Made by a program: the position numbers and the translations under genes
Assembly: GCA_029212415.1 (NCBI GenBank)
Contig: JARGOF010000012.1
Coordinates: 36,008 to 100,007, forward strand
Reading direction: 5' to 3'
DNA from: Rhizobiaceae bacterium
GTDB lineage: Bacteria > Pseudomonadota > Alphaproteobacteria > Rhizobiales > Rhizobiaceae
DNA: 64,000 nt
The notes under the pieces: generated by a model
Told to the model about the DNA's origin: nothing
Databases searched by the model: none
Seen by the model: only the letters and a program-made list of their open reading frames with translations
Shown: positions 8,473-17,504 of the stretch, piece by piece
Position numbering within the stretch: the stretch's first letter is position 1
Layout: each line of letters begins with the position of its first letter

Positions 8473-9254
8473 GCGCAGATAAAGACATCACCGGGCAGAT
8501 CATGCGCGATACGCTGGAGGGCGCACCCTACCAGGCCTACGCAACAAACCCGCCACGCCAGACAGAGGAAGCCTATCAAATTCAGGACGCCCTGGCCGAA
8601 GCGCTGATCAGCAGCGGCAACCGCGCGCCCGTCGCAGGATGGAAGATCGCCGCCAATTCACCGGCGCTGCTGGCGCGGTTCAAACTGGAGGATCCGGTCA
8701 GCGGTCGGATTTTCGGTGACCAGAGCCATGACAGTCCGGCTGCGCTGAAGGTCTCCGACTACACCGAATTTGCCTTTGAACCGGAGATCGCTGCCGTGAT
8801 GGGCACGACCCTGTCGCCGCAGGGCGTACCGTTCGACAGGGAACAGGTGATGCGTGCCATTGACCGCTTCGTGCCGGCCCTGGAGCTGCTCGACATGCGC
8901 AACGCCGATATGCAATCGGTCCATATCGCCGATGCGATCGCCCAGAACATTTCCAACGTCGGCGCCGTGCGGGGCGGGTCAGGCGCCTCCCCCGATCAAC
9001 TGGATGCAGACGCGATCCACACCGTGGTGTCGATCGATGGCAAGATCGTCCACGACGTGACAGGCGCGGCCCCGCAGCCGCCGGTCGAAGCCGTCCTGTG
9101 GCTGGCCAACCACCTGGCCGCCCGCGGCCTGACGCTTGAGGCAGGCCAGACTGTCCTGTGCGGAACCCACAGCCCGATCTGGTATCACAAGGGCCCCGGG
9201 GAGATTCGCGTCGAGATGTCAGGACTTGGAACGGTGATTGCGACGCTTGGGTGA
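8469..9254 (+). CDS. 2-keto-4-pentenoate hydratase-like enzyme (MhpD/FAH superfamily)
   Basis: A 261-residue protein of the MhpD/HpaH hydratase family. It has GWKIAANSPAL (conserved GxKIG-type region near 60), the metal-binding segment EFAFEPEIAAVMG (E-x-E) near 100, and ALELLDMR followed by DAIAQNISN. It overlaps the isomerase gene by ATGA. Members add or remove water at 2-keto-alkenoic acids. Here it may act on a 2-keto-3-deoxy acid produced by the IlvD-type dehydratase, but this is inference; it is related to, yet clearly different from, HpaH at 52266. Confidence 0.85.
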   Translation: MSADKDITGQIMRDTLEGAPYQAYATNPPRQTEEAYQIQDALAEALISSGNRAPVAGWKIAANSPALLARFKLEDPVSGRIFGDQSHDSPAALKVSDYTEFAFEPEIAAVMGTTLSPQGVPFDREQVMRAIDRFVPALELLDMRNADMQSVHIADAIAQNISNVGAVRGGSGASPDQLDADAIHTVVSIDGKIVHDVTGAAPQPPVEAVLWLANHLAARGLTLEAGQTVLCGTHSPIWYHKGPGEIRVEMSGLGTVIATLG

Positions 9255-9430
9255 GTGGCGTGTTGGGATACGGCTTGGCTAAAATGGGTGATTATTGAGG
9301 TTTTAGATCTCGTGGACAATAAATTGAGCGATACCAGCCTTGCTCCTCTTTCTATTTGGGGGTTCAGAAAAGTGTCACCGGATTTATGTCCACCTGGAAA
9401 CCGTTAGAATCCTTGATTTGGCCGGAGAAA

Positions 9431-9454
9431 TGCCGGGAACATTCTTTCCCGGCA
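9431..9454. terminator. hairpin between convergent genes
   Basis: TGCCGGGA at 9431-9438 pairs with TCCCGGCA at 9447-9454, extendable to 9 bp by an A-T pair. It lies just past the stop of the cytochrome gene (minus strand) and about 180 bases past the hydratase gene (plus strand). T-runs are weak on both sides, so terminator function is likely but not certain. Confidence 0.5.
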
Positions 9455-9459
9455 AACTG

Positions 9460-10737
9460 TTATTGCGTCGTATGGCGCTTTTCGATCGCCGACCCCACAG
9501 CCTCGGCTGTCACGTCCCCAGGACGGCCACCCCAGCGTTGACGCAGGTAATTGACCAGTTGGGCGATCTGCTGATCGGACAGCATGGCGCCAAAGGCCGG
9601 CATGGCCTGCATACGTTCACCCTGGGCCAGATCGCGCTCGGGAATGCCCTCTGAAATGACCCGGATCAGGTTCAGCGGATTGGCGTACATCGCCGTGGTG
9701 TTGACATCCAGGCGCACCGACGAGTTCGGCTGGCCCGCGCCTTCATCCCCGTGACACCCGGCACAAAGGCCTGTGTAGAGCAGTTGCCCTTCGCGTGACA
9801 AGGCATCTGTGGGTGCGCGCACCTGCGGCCCGGGCATCGTATGTCCGGCGGTCAGATAGGCCGTCATTGCGGTCAGATCGTCATTGGACAGGTGACTGGT
9901 GGAATGCGACAGCACCGGAAACATGCCAAAGGTCATCACGCCCTGCGGCGACAATCCGCGATGCAGAAACGCGACCATGTCGTCCTGCGTCCAACCGCGC
10001 CGGGCCAGAGCATCCGGACGCAGATCGGGAGCATAGGCATTCTCGATCACCGCGCCGGCCAGATGATCGTCAGTCAGCGCATAGGCAAGATTGCGCGGGG
10101 TATGACATTCACCGCAATGGCCCAGCACATCGACCAGATATTCACCTTGCTGCAGCTGGCTGTCGTTCGATTGAAACGGCTCTGCATCGGGGCGGAACAG
10201 CGCATTCCACAAGGCAACCGCAGGACGGATGTTGAACGGGAAGATCAGATCATTGGATTTGTTCGGTTTATCCACTGCACGCTGATCCATCAGCCACACC
10301 CACAGCGCGTCGGAATCGGCCCGCGTGATCTGATGATAGCTCGTGTAAGGCATCGCAGGATAGAGGTTCTTCCCTCCCGGTGCCACACCCCATGCGACGG
10401 CACGGTAAAGGTCGTCAGCGCTCCAGCCGCCGATGCCAAAATCTTTGGAGGGGGTGATGTTGGTGCCGAAGATCGAACCCATGGGGGTCTCCATCGGCAA
10501 TCCGCCAGCAAGATCGGACCCACCGGACGGATCCGTATGGCAGGCCGCGCAATCTGATGCATGCGCCACCCATTCGCCCCGTGTCAGCAACTTTTGACGC
10601 TGATCAGCGTCGAGGTTGGCAAAATCGACACTGGCGGGCGGAATGTCACCACTGCCGCGTCCGATCCAGAAGAGTGCAGCCACGGCAACGATGCCGACCA
10701 ATGCCAGAAGACCAAAAATACGCAACACTCTGGTCAT
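9460..10737 (-). CDS. triheme cytochrome c subunit of a molybdenum hydroxylase/alcohol dehydrogenase type
   Basis: A 425-residue protein with an N-terminal membrane anchor or signal (about residues 5-27) and three CxxCH heme sites: CAACH (near 60), CGECH (near 208) and CAGCH (near 330). Each is followed by the usual distal methionines (for example MPYTSY, MTFGMF, MPAFGAML). This three-heme layout is that of cytochrome subunits of acetic-acid-bacteria alcohol and aldehyde dehydrogenases. Its start overlaps the stop of the Fe-S subunit gene as ATGA. It would pass electrons from the periplasmic molybdenum enzyme to the respiratory chain. Confidence 0.92.
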   Translation of the reverse strand: MTRVLRIFGLLALVGIVAVAALFWIGRGSGDIPPASVDFANLDADQRQKLLTRGEWVAHASDCAACHTDPSGGSDLAGGLPMETPMGSIFGTNITPSKDFGIGGWSADDLYRAVAWGVAPGGKNLYPAMPYTSYHQITRADSDALWVWLMDQRAVDKPNKSNDLIFPFNIRPAVALWNALFRPDAEPFQSNDSQLQQGEYLVDVLGHCGECHTPRNLAYALTDDHLAGAVIENAYAPDLRPDALARRGWTQDDMVAFLHRGLSPQGVMTFGMFPVLSHSTSHLSNDDLTAMTAYLTAGHTMPGPQVRAPTDALSREGQLLYTGLCAGCHGDEGAGQPNSSVRLDVNTTAMYANPLNLIRVISEGIPERDLAQGERMQAMPAFGAMLSDQQIAQLVNYLRQRWGGRPGDVTAEAVGSAIEKRHTTQ

Positions 10738-11300
10738 GACGCACGCTCCGTCGCGGCAGGATTTTCAGTGGTCAGGCCGGGGGTTTTCAGGATGACATCC
10801 CGCACCGCCTGATAATACCGTACATAGCCGGTGCAGCGGCAGATATGGGCGTCAAGCGCCTCAAGCACCGCATCCTCGACTTTATCGGCGGGGATCGGCG
10901 AACCCTCAAGCTGTTCAACCAGCACGGTTGCCGCATTGACGAAACCGGGCGTGCAATAGCTGCACTGGAACGAAAAATGTTCCAGAAACGCCTTTTGAAT
11001 GGCTGAAGGAAGCGGCGAGCCCTGGTCATCCTGTTCGGCGATGCCTTCGATCGTGCGGACTGATTTGCCGTTCAACCACGCGATGCCGGTCACGCAGGCA
11101 GGCACCGTATAGCTTCCCCTTACAGGATCATCGACGATAATCCGGCAGGCGCTGCACACGCCCTGCCCGCAGGACAGACGGGTTCCGGTGAGGTTCAGGT
11201 ATTCCTGCAGCAATTCGATCATCATCAGATCTTGCGGAAGGTTCATCGGACCGACCTTCTGACCGTTGATCGTGGCGGAAAAATTGATCCTTTCGGCCAT
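10734..11300 (-). CDS. 2Fe-2S subunit of an isoquinoline-1-oxidoreductase/aldehyde-oxidase-like enzyme
   Basis: A 188-residue small subunit of the xanthine oxidase family. It carries the plant-type ferredoxin cluster LSCGQGVCSACRI plus a later Cys, and the second cluster in CSYCTPGF and CRCTGYVRYY. The ATG at 11300 overlaps the large-subunit stop (TGATG), and the longer in-frame extension is only the shadow of that gene. It bridges electrons from the molybdenum site to the cytochrome c subunit. No FAD subunit is encoded, which is normal for the isoquinoline-oxidoreductase type. The protein has no signal of its own, so it is likely exported with the Tat-bearing large subunit. Confidence 0.93.
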   Translation of the reverse strand: MAERINFSATINGQKVGPMNLPQDLMMIELLQEYLNLTGTRLSCGQGVCSACRIIVDDPVRGSYTVPACVTGIAWLNGKSVRTIEGIAEQDDQGSPLPSAIQKAFLEHFSFQCSYCTPGFVNAATVLVEQLEGSPIPADKVEDAVLEALDAHICRCTGYVRYYQAVRDVILKTPGLTTENPAATERAS

Positions 11301-14107
11301 CACAGCACCTCCTGAATGCGCGTCGCGCTGATTGGCAGATGATAGAAACGATGGCCCGTGGCATGGGCAATCGCGTTGGCACAGGCACCGACAATCGGAA
11401 TCATCCCCACTTCGGCCATGCCCTTTGGCGGATCCTCGCCCGACAGGGCCGGCAGCACATGCCCCGTCTGGGTCCACACGCCAACCTCGGAGGCGCGCGG
11501 CAGGTGGTAGCGGCTGTAATTCCACGTCCCGTTGCCCGGACCATCAGGCCCGGTCGGCAATTCCTCATACAGGGCGTGTCCGATCCCCATGGCAATGCCA
11601 CCCTGCATCTGACCTGAAACCAGCTCGGGTACAATCTGGGTGCCGCATTCCAGCCAGGTCTTGTGGGACAGGATTGTCACCTTGCCTGATCCTGTCGCCA
11701 CCCCAAGCTCCACCATGGTGGCGCAGGGGGCATAATAGACCGTGCCCGCATTGTTGCGTTGCACCGGCGGGTAATAGGCCTTCACCCGCGGCTGAAACGC
11801 ATAGCCGCCATCGGTCATCCGGGCCTTCTTCGCGGCATCTGCACCGTCGCCCCATTTTACTGACAGCGCATCGATTGGCGCGCGGAATGTCCGGCCGTCA
11901 ATGTCGAAATCGGCCTCGGCCCAGGCCCACCGGTTGAAGGTGTGGACGCAAACACCGGTGATGTTGCCATCGGCATGGGCGCGTTCGGCCAGCCGCTGCA
12001 TCGTCAGGGGCTCCATCGAACGGGCCACCAGCATGCCGTCACGCCACTTTGCATCCTCGAAACGCAAGGGCTCGGGTCGCATCTGCCCGCCGGCAGGCCC
12101 CGCCCCCCAGATCGACAGCGCCGCCGGCCACAGCGCCAGTCGCAGCAACAATTGCGCGGCCTGCTGGGTTGCATGGGTAAAATAATAAGCCGAATTCGAA
12201 GCCGAGCGCGGCGAGGTAAAGCGTGGCACCCAATGGGGATCCTGCGCCAGTCGATTTTCATCCTCTTGCGCTGTTGTGTAGGGTTCATCCTTGGTGTGCA
12301 AAGGCATTTGCGGCCAATGCTGTACGGAAAATTCCACCTCGTCTGCCGGGCGCCCCAGGTAGGGCTCGGTCACCAGCATCTGCGCGGTGGTCGCCCCGGC
12401 CCCGATCTCTGCTGCGACGTGACGCATCTTCAGTCGGCCTTGGCGGGTGATTTCAAGCTGGACCACCGCCGCCTCGGCACCTGTACCGAAATCCTTTTGC
12501 ACGGATGCAAACCCCAGTCCGTAGAGCATGCCGGGGTTTGCGGCCTCATAGGCCACCTTTCGTGCAGCGCGTTCCGTCCACATGGGATCCTGCTGCGCCA
12601 TATCCAGAATTTCACCGATGCGGAGATATCCTGAAGGCACCGCACCCTGCGTGTTCTTCATGCCGCTTTGAATGACGTTTCTTCGGCGCAATTCGATCGC
12701 ATCGATACCCATCTCGGTGGCAATTTCGTCGACCAGCATCTCCGTCGTGGACATGGATTGCAGCGTGCCGTAGCCGCGCATCGACCCGGACGTCACGCCG
12801 ATGGAAGGCAGCACCTGTACCGACAGGTCGCTTTTTGGCAGATAATAGACCGATTGCGCGGCAGTGACTGCCACTGTCCCGACCGAAGGGCTGAAATTCA
12901 TCACACCGCCGCCATCGCCCGTCATGTCGCAGGACATGGCCTGAAAATGCCCGTCCTCATCAACCGCCAAGGCTGTGCGAATGTCGAAAGGGTGGCGCTT
13001 CAGCCCGAACTGGAAATGTTGCCAGCGATCCAGAGCCAGTCGAACCGGCCTGCCGTCCCCATAAAGTGCAGCCATAGCGACGTAATAGGGGAAGGACTGG
13101 TGTTCCTTCTGGCCATAGCCAACGGTATAACCGGTCACAAAGTCGAGATTTGAAAGGCGCATTTTGCTGGCGGACATCATCTCCAGAATGTGATGCGCCG
13201 CCGCATAGGGCGACTGGGTCGCACCGACGACATGCAGGTGACCGGTGCCCGCCTGGTACCAGCCGAGCCCGTTTTCCATTTCCATCGCACAGGGATCGAC
13301 CGATTGGCTGCGGAAATCGCGTGCAAAGACGCGCCAGCCCTGTGGTGGATTTTTCATTTGTGCCTGGATCTGTGCTGAATGGCGCATGGCCTCGCCGAAG
13401 GCGGGGTGATCGTCGCCGGGCCAATGCACGCCCTTTTCATCCGTATCCGGCCAGACGACAAGATCCTTCATCGGTGAAAACCGATCGGTGCCGCGCGGAT
13501 CATCGCCGCCAATGCGGACAAAACGCGCAGCGCCGTAAGGCGCGCGTGTCGGCGGATCTGCGGGATCACCAAAGCGAAAGATGTCGTTGTTGAACTGCAA
13601 CTTCTTGCGCGCTGCGCGGAAGCGTTCGTAATCGTGCCAGATTCCCAAAGCCACCGGCTGTCCCAGCATGGGCGAAACGCTGCCGGGCTTCAGGAAAAAG
13701 TCGCCGTAGAAATCAGCCTCGGGCATCGCAACGCCATCTTTGGCCAGCCGATCCGAATCGACCAGAACGTCCGGCGCCAGATCCGGTTCAAGGACAGACA
13801 GATCAAGGCCCAGATACACACGGTCCGCGCGCGGCACATGCAGGGTCAATGCGTAGGATTGCTGATCGGGCCAGCCTTCCAGATCACGGGCGCGCATATC
13901 GATGGCAAACACCTTGCTGCCCGTAACCTTGGCCATGCCGTCCCGCCGATAGCGCAGGCGTCCCCCGGCAAACCAGCCCGCATCCTGTCCGACGGGTGAA
14001 GGCATCATCGCCGCCTGCGCATGTTTCAGGGGGCGCACCACGGCGCTGACCCCAAGTGCGGCAGCCGCAGCAAGAAAACTTCGGCGCGTTATATCGGTAT
14101 GTGGCAT
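11300..14107 (-). CDS. molybdopterin-binding large subunit, isoquinoline-1-oxidoreductase beta-like, Tat-exported
   Basis: A 935-residue xanthine-dehydrogenase-family protein. The N-terminus MPHTDITRRSFLAAAAALG has the twin-arginine motif RRSFL and a hydrophobic stretch, so the folded holoenzyme is probably exported to the periplasm. Molybdenum-cofactor regions include GYTVGYGQKEHQ, GSMRGYGTLQS, and near the end GGIAMGIGHALYEELP followed by KGMAEVGMIP, where the Glu of KGMAE corresponds to the conserved catalytic glutamate. GGAGGG precedes the ATG at 14107. It heads a three-gene coupled operon with the Fe-S and cytochrome subunits. Substrate could be an aldehyde or N-heterocycle; sequence alone does not say. 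Confidence 0.92.
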   Translation of the reverse strand: MPHTDITRRSFLAAAAALGVSAVVRPLKHAQAAMMPSPVGQDAGWFAGGRLRYRRDGMAKVTGSKVFAIDMRARDLEGWPDQQSYALTLHVPRADRVYLGLDLSVLEPDLAPDVLVDSDRLAKDGVAMPEADFYGDFFLKPGSVSPMLGQPVALGIWHDYERFRAARKKLQFNNDIFRFGDPADPPTRAPYGAARFVRIGGDDPRGTDRFSPMKDLVVWPDTDEKGVHWPGDDHPAFGEAMRHSAQIQAQMKNPPQGWRVFARDFRSQSVDPCAMEMENGLGWYQAGTGHLHVVGATQSPYAAAHHILEMMSASKMRLSNLDFVTGYTVGYGQKEHQSFPYYVAMAALYGDGRPVRLALDRWQHFQFGLKRHPFDIRTALAVDEDGHFQAMSCDMTGDGGGVMNFSPSVGTVAVTAAQSVYYLPKSDLSVQVLPSIGVTSGSMRGYGTLQSMSTTEMLVDEIATEMGIDAIELRRRNVIQSGMKNTQGAVPSGYLRIGEILDMAQQDPMWTERAARKVAYEAANPGMLYGLGFASVQKDFGTGAEAAVVQLEITRQGRLKMRHVAAEIGAGATTAQMLVTEPYLGRPADEVEFSVQHWPQMPLHTKDEPYTTAQEDENRLAQDPHWVPRFTSPRSASNSAYYFTHATQQAAQLLLRLALWPAALSIWGAGPAGGQMRPEPLRFEDAKWRDGMLVARSMEPLTMQRLAERAHADGNITGVCVHTFNRWAWAEADFDIDGRTFRAPIDALSVKWGDGADAAKKARMTDGGYAFQPRVKAYYPPVQRNNAGTVYYAPCATMVELGVATGSGKVTILSHKTWLECGTQIVPELVSGQMQGGIAMGIGHALYEELPTGPDGPGNGTWNYSRYHLPRASEVGVWTQTGHVLPALSGEDPPKGMAEVGMIPIVGACANAIAHATGHRFYHLPISATRIQEVL

Positions 14108-14414
14108 GTGCCCTCCGTCCAGCGACGTTGTGGGGATGCTGTCCTTGCGCGTTACCGCTTGGCAAGCATCCACGAATTATAACGTTTGGTAACAGTATTT
14201 GTTCCCTATCGCCCAAGACAAGGCGCAGATACCCGCGTTTTGACGTCCGAACCATTTGGCTGAATCGCGAAGGACACAGAGCCACCAATCATCCATGAGC
14301 AAACGCAGCTTTGGCATATGACGGCCTGGTCGCAGCCTGTCGCCAACAGATATCTTATGGTCTGCCGATAATGGCTGCCCGACATACCGATGTTCAATCA
14401 GAACGCTGTTGCGG
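14108..14414. other. intergenic region, no clear gene
   Basis: About 300 bases upstream of the molybdenum-enzyme operon. It must include that operon's promoter on the minus strand. Only short open frames of uncertain meaning are present, and I see no RNA gene or hairpin I can support. Confidence 0.3.
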
Positions 14415-14711
14415 CTCCGGATCATATTGCAGACCGCTTAAATGCCTGTCTCGCTCGTGACCATGTAATACTAAACACCTGATCGTTCTGAGTCGCAATG
14501 GGCGTGATGTCGCAACAAAGCGCCAGGATTTGCCGCATCTTGAAGTTGCCGACCACCGATGTCTGCTCGTCAAAGCGGACCGCGACGCGGAAGGCCTGCG
14601 CACGCCCGCACGACATGACGCCGGTTGCAATGGCGTCGGAATATTGCCGAAAGAATGATCGAAGATCACCCCAGCCTTGCTGAGTAAACCCATTTTGCCA
14701 TGGAATGATTC
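14415..14711 (-). pseudogene. possible gene remnant of unknown family
   Basis: On the minus strand, between in-frame stops, a frame of roughly 95 codons has protein-like composition, with segments such as WQNGFTQQGW, GVMSCGRAQAF and VRFDEQTSVVG. There is no good start codon at the left of the frame (the first ATG falls mid-way at 14616) and no ribosome site. I do not recognise the family. It could be a decayed fragment of a small regulator or a chance open frame. Confidence 0.2.
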
Positions 14712-14772
14712 AGTACAAAGGCAATACGCTTGTACGATAATGTGCAGGAAATCGGGCTGAAAACAGCACCGA

Positions 14773-16647
14773 TCATCGCAAGGCGCGCAGCGCGTTCAAA
14801 ATGACGGCCACATCAATGACTTCCTGCAAAAGCGCGCCCTGAATTGGCGGCAGAAAGCCGAATGCGGCGGCAATCATGGCAGCGATCGACAGCCCCAGAC
14901 CGACAAGGACACTCTGCAAGGCAATGCGTCGGGTTCGCTTGGCGATGACCAGAGCCTTGGCCAGGGGCGCCAGTGCATCAACCAGCAGCACCACCCCGGA
15001 TGCCTCAGAGGACGCGGCTGTTCCGCGCGCGCCCATTGCCACACCGACAGCCGCTGCGGCAAGCGCTGGGGCATCGTTGACACCGTCGCCCACCATCATC
15101 ACCGGTCCGTTTACTGCTTCCCGCTGAACCACTGCGACCTTCTCGGCCGGCGTTAACTCACCCAGCGCCAGATCGACGCCAAGCTCTGCTCCTATGGACG
15201 ATGCGATATCTTTGCGATCGCCCGAGGCAAGGACGATGCGGGAAATACCGGCGGCGCGGAAGGCATCAAGCGATCGCCGTGCGTCGGCACGAACCCGGTC
15301 CTGCAGCACGATCATCCCGGCAGGCGCGCCGTCAACTGCCACCGCCACCGTCATGGCATTACCATGGGCATCACCTTGCGCATCACCCTGGGCATCTCCA
15401 GACGCACCACCTGCAACATTTGCGAATTCACCCCGCGTCAGCTTGCCGGTCACATAGGGCACACCGCCGACCGCCACCTGGCACTGGTCGACAATCCCGA
15501 TGATGCCTTCACCGGCGGTTTCAACCGCATTGCCGGGTGGAGAAAGGGCGAGTTTGCGCTCTGAAGCCGCCAGCAGGAGCGCCTGAGCCACGACATGGCT
15601 GGACGCCTGATCAAGGCTTGCCGCAAGGCGCAGGATTTCATCTTCGGAAAAGCCCGCAGCAGCATGGATGGCCGTGACTGCGGCATGTCCGCCGGTCAGT
15701 GTTCCCGTCTTGTCGAAAACTGCGGTCTGGATGCTGGCCATTGCTTCGATCATTCCGCCATTCTTGACCAGAACGCCAATGCGCGCGGTGCGCGACACAC
15801 CTGAAATGATGGCGACCGGCACGGCCAGGATCAGGGGACAGGGCGTAGCGACCACCAGCACGGCCAGCGCCCGCAGCGGATCCATGGTCAGTGCCCAGGC
15901 GGCACCTGCCAGCGCAACAGTCAGTATGAGGAACGCGATCGAATAGCGATCTGCCAGGCGGGCCATGGGCGCCTTGCTGCTTTGTGCTGCTTCCACCAGA
16001 CGCACGATGCCGGCATAGGTGCTCTCTGCCGCAGGCCGGGTCGCGACCAGGTCGAAGGGCGCGCCGACGAGCGTCGAGCCGCTGAGCACTTCGCCGCCCG
16101 CTGAAACCTGCGCTGGCAGCGACTCGCCCGTCAAGGCGGACATGTCGAGTTGCGCCGTGCCGCTGGCGACATGGCCGTCCACCGGAAGGACCTCGCCCTG
16201 GCGGATCAGCAATCGATCGCCTGGCACGATGGCGGTGATCGGGACCTCGCTGAGTGATGTTCCGGCGTAGCGCATGGCGGTGCGCGCGACCCTTCCCAGC
16301 AGGGCCGTCATTTCCTGGCGCGCGCGCCCTGCAGCAAACGTCTCGAGCAGTTGACCGCCCGAATACATCAGCGCGATGACATTGCCCGCCAGCGGTTGGC
16401 CGAAGGCCAATGCTGCCGACATCGAGAGGGCCGCCACGACGTCAAGCCCGACATCGCCGCGTCGCAGGGAGCGGACAATCTGTACAAGCAAACCCGCCAG
16501 AACCGGCACCGTCCCGGCCGACCAGGCCAGCCCGGATGCTGGCGCATTGGCAAAATACAGGGCCGTGCCCACCACCAGCCCGAGCAGCGCGATGCTGAGG
16601 AGAAGGATGTCGTAGCGGGATTTCGAGAGGATCGTCAGACGCGACAC
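14773..16647 (-). CDS. heavy-metal-translocating P1B-type ATPase without N-terminal metal-binding domain
   Basis: A P-type ATPase of about 624 residues. It has the actuator motif LTGESLP, the intramembrane metal motif TPCPL in helix 6, the phosphorylation site DKTGTLTGG, and the hinge GDGVNDAPALA. There is no N-terminal CxxC or His-rich metal-binding domain: the protein opens directly with transmembrane helices. TPCPL differs from the CPC, CPH and SPC motifs of copper, zinc/cadmium and cobalt pumps, so the metal is unclear. I prefer the GTG at 16647, preceded by GGGGA with good spacing; a TTG at 16686 gives 13 more residues. It stands alone, without a MerR or CsoR regulator next to it. Confidence 0.88.
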   Translation of the reverse strand: MSRLTILSKSRYDILLLSIALLGLVVGTALYFANAPASGLAWSAGTVPVLAGLLVQIVRSLRRGDVGLDVVAALSMSAALAFGQPLAGNVIALMYSGGQLLETFAAGRARQEMTALLGRVARTAMRYAGTSLSEVPITAIVPGDRLLIRQGEVLPVDGHVASGTAQLDMSALTGESLPAQVSAGGEVLSGSTLVGAPFDLVATRPAAESTYAGIVRLVEAAQSSKAPMARLADRYSIAFLILTVALAGAAWALTMDPLRALAVLVVATPCPLILAVPVAIISGVSRTARIGVLVKNGGMIEAMASIQTAVFDKTGTLTGGHAAVTAIHAAAGFSEDEILRLAASLDQASSHVVAQALLLAASERKLALSPPGNAVETAGEGIIGIVDQCQVAVGGVPYVTGKLTRGEFANVAGGASGDAQGDAQGDAHGNAMTVAVAVDGAPAGMIVLQDRVRADARRSLDAFRAAGISRIVLASGDRKDIASSIGAELGVDLALGELTPAEKVAVVQREAVNGPVMMVGDGVNDAPALAAAAVGVAMGARGTAASSEASGVVLLVDALAPLAKALVIAKRTRRIALQSVLVGLGLSIAAMIAAAFGFLPPIQGALLQEVIDVAVILNALRALR

Positions 16648-16928
16648 GGCCAGATCCCCATGTTGGATCAACTTGTGAAAATGCAAAGGCGGAGCACCCC
16701 GCCGTCAATTGGCTCTATATGCAGACAATCGGCTGCAATGTACAGGATGGTAAGCGGTCCCCAATAAACTGAAAATCGATCGGCACCCGTGTCCAATGCG
16801 TCTCGGTCGATCGCGACCACGCGATGCAATGTGCATCCTTCATTGGGGTCGTTGGTATGGGCACCCGTAACGATTGCAAAATGAGACATCCACGGTTGTG
16901 TCAAAGGAAATCAATAGAGGACACGTCC

Positions 16929-17087
16929 ATGTCAAATGTTGTGACAATCGGGGTGGATCTGGGAAAGTCAGTTTCTAAGATTCATTGTGCTGATCGGGTT
17001 GGCCAATCGTTTGCCCTCAAGAAGTTGCGGCCCGCTCAGATTGGCGGATTCCTCAGAACGTTATCGCAGTGCCTTAGCAAAAGCTAA
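16929..17087 (+). pseudogene. IS110-family transposase, N-terminal fragment
   Basis: The ATG at 16929 opens a frame reading SNVVTIGVDLGKSVSKIHC, followed by LKKLRPAQIGGFL. This is the N-terminus of IS110-type transposases, with the first catalytic Asp in GVDLGK. The frame stops after about 52 codons, where the full enzyme would be over 300, and the rest is absent. It abuts the 3' end of an unrelated minus-strand gene, so the insertion sequence has been cut by deletion or replacement. Confidence 0.7.
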
Positions 17088-17497
17088 ACGCGGTCAAAGA
17101 TGGTCTGCAGGAATTCCCTGCGGTCGGCAGCGCCAATATCGAGAACAACCAGTTTTTCAAGCTCAACAGTGGGATGCTGCGCGATGCATTTGGCGAAAAA
17201 GAAGACATCCTCAAGTGACTCATCAGAATGCCAGGTGGTGATAACGAATTGATCGTCGCTCGCAACGTCCCAACCGGATTGTTCAAGATGCGCAAAGTCG
17301 ACGCTATCGTCCCAGGTTTCGCATTTGTGACCCCATGCCATCATGTAGAGGCAACCGGAGGCGACCAGCCACGTGCTTATCTTATGCTGCCATTCCTCGG
17401 AGACTTCTTGCGAAATCAGAACAATGCATTTGAAGGGCCTGAATGCATCAAGGCTTCCCAATTCCATGCCATCTTCAACTGTCACATATTCAAACAT
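17084..17497 (-). CDS. small conserved hypothetical protein (DUF7684-like)
   Basis: A 137-residue soluble protein. The middle has SGCLYMMAWGHKCETWDDSVD, and the end has TTWHSDESLEDVFFFAKCIAQHP followed by VELEKLVVLDI. I recall this Trp- and Asp-rich pattern from a family of uncharacterised bacterial proteins (DUF7684); the assignment is from memory and tentative. The gene lies between an IS110 fragment and a broken RAYT transposase, so it may be cargo or a survivor in a recombining stretch. It has no operon partners. Confidence 0.6.
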   Translation of the reverse strand: MFEYVTVEDGMELGSLDAFRPFKCIVLISQEVSEEWQHKISTWLVASGCLYMMAWGHKCETWDDSVDFAHLEQSGWDVASDDQFVITTWHSDESLEDVFFFAKCIAQHPTVELEKLVVLDIGAADRREFLQTIFDRV

Positions 17498-17504
17498 CGT
17501 CGGA

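Noticed and set aside
14773-16647. Calling the P-type ATPase a copper exporter
   Set aside because: It lacks the CPC motif, the CxxC metal-binding domain and any copper regulator or chaperone nearby.
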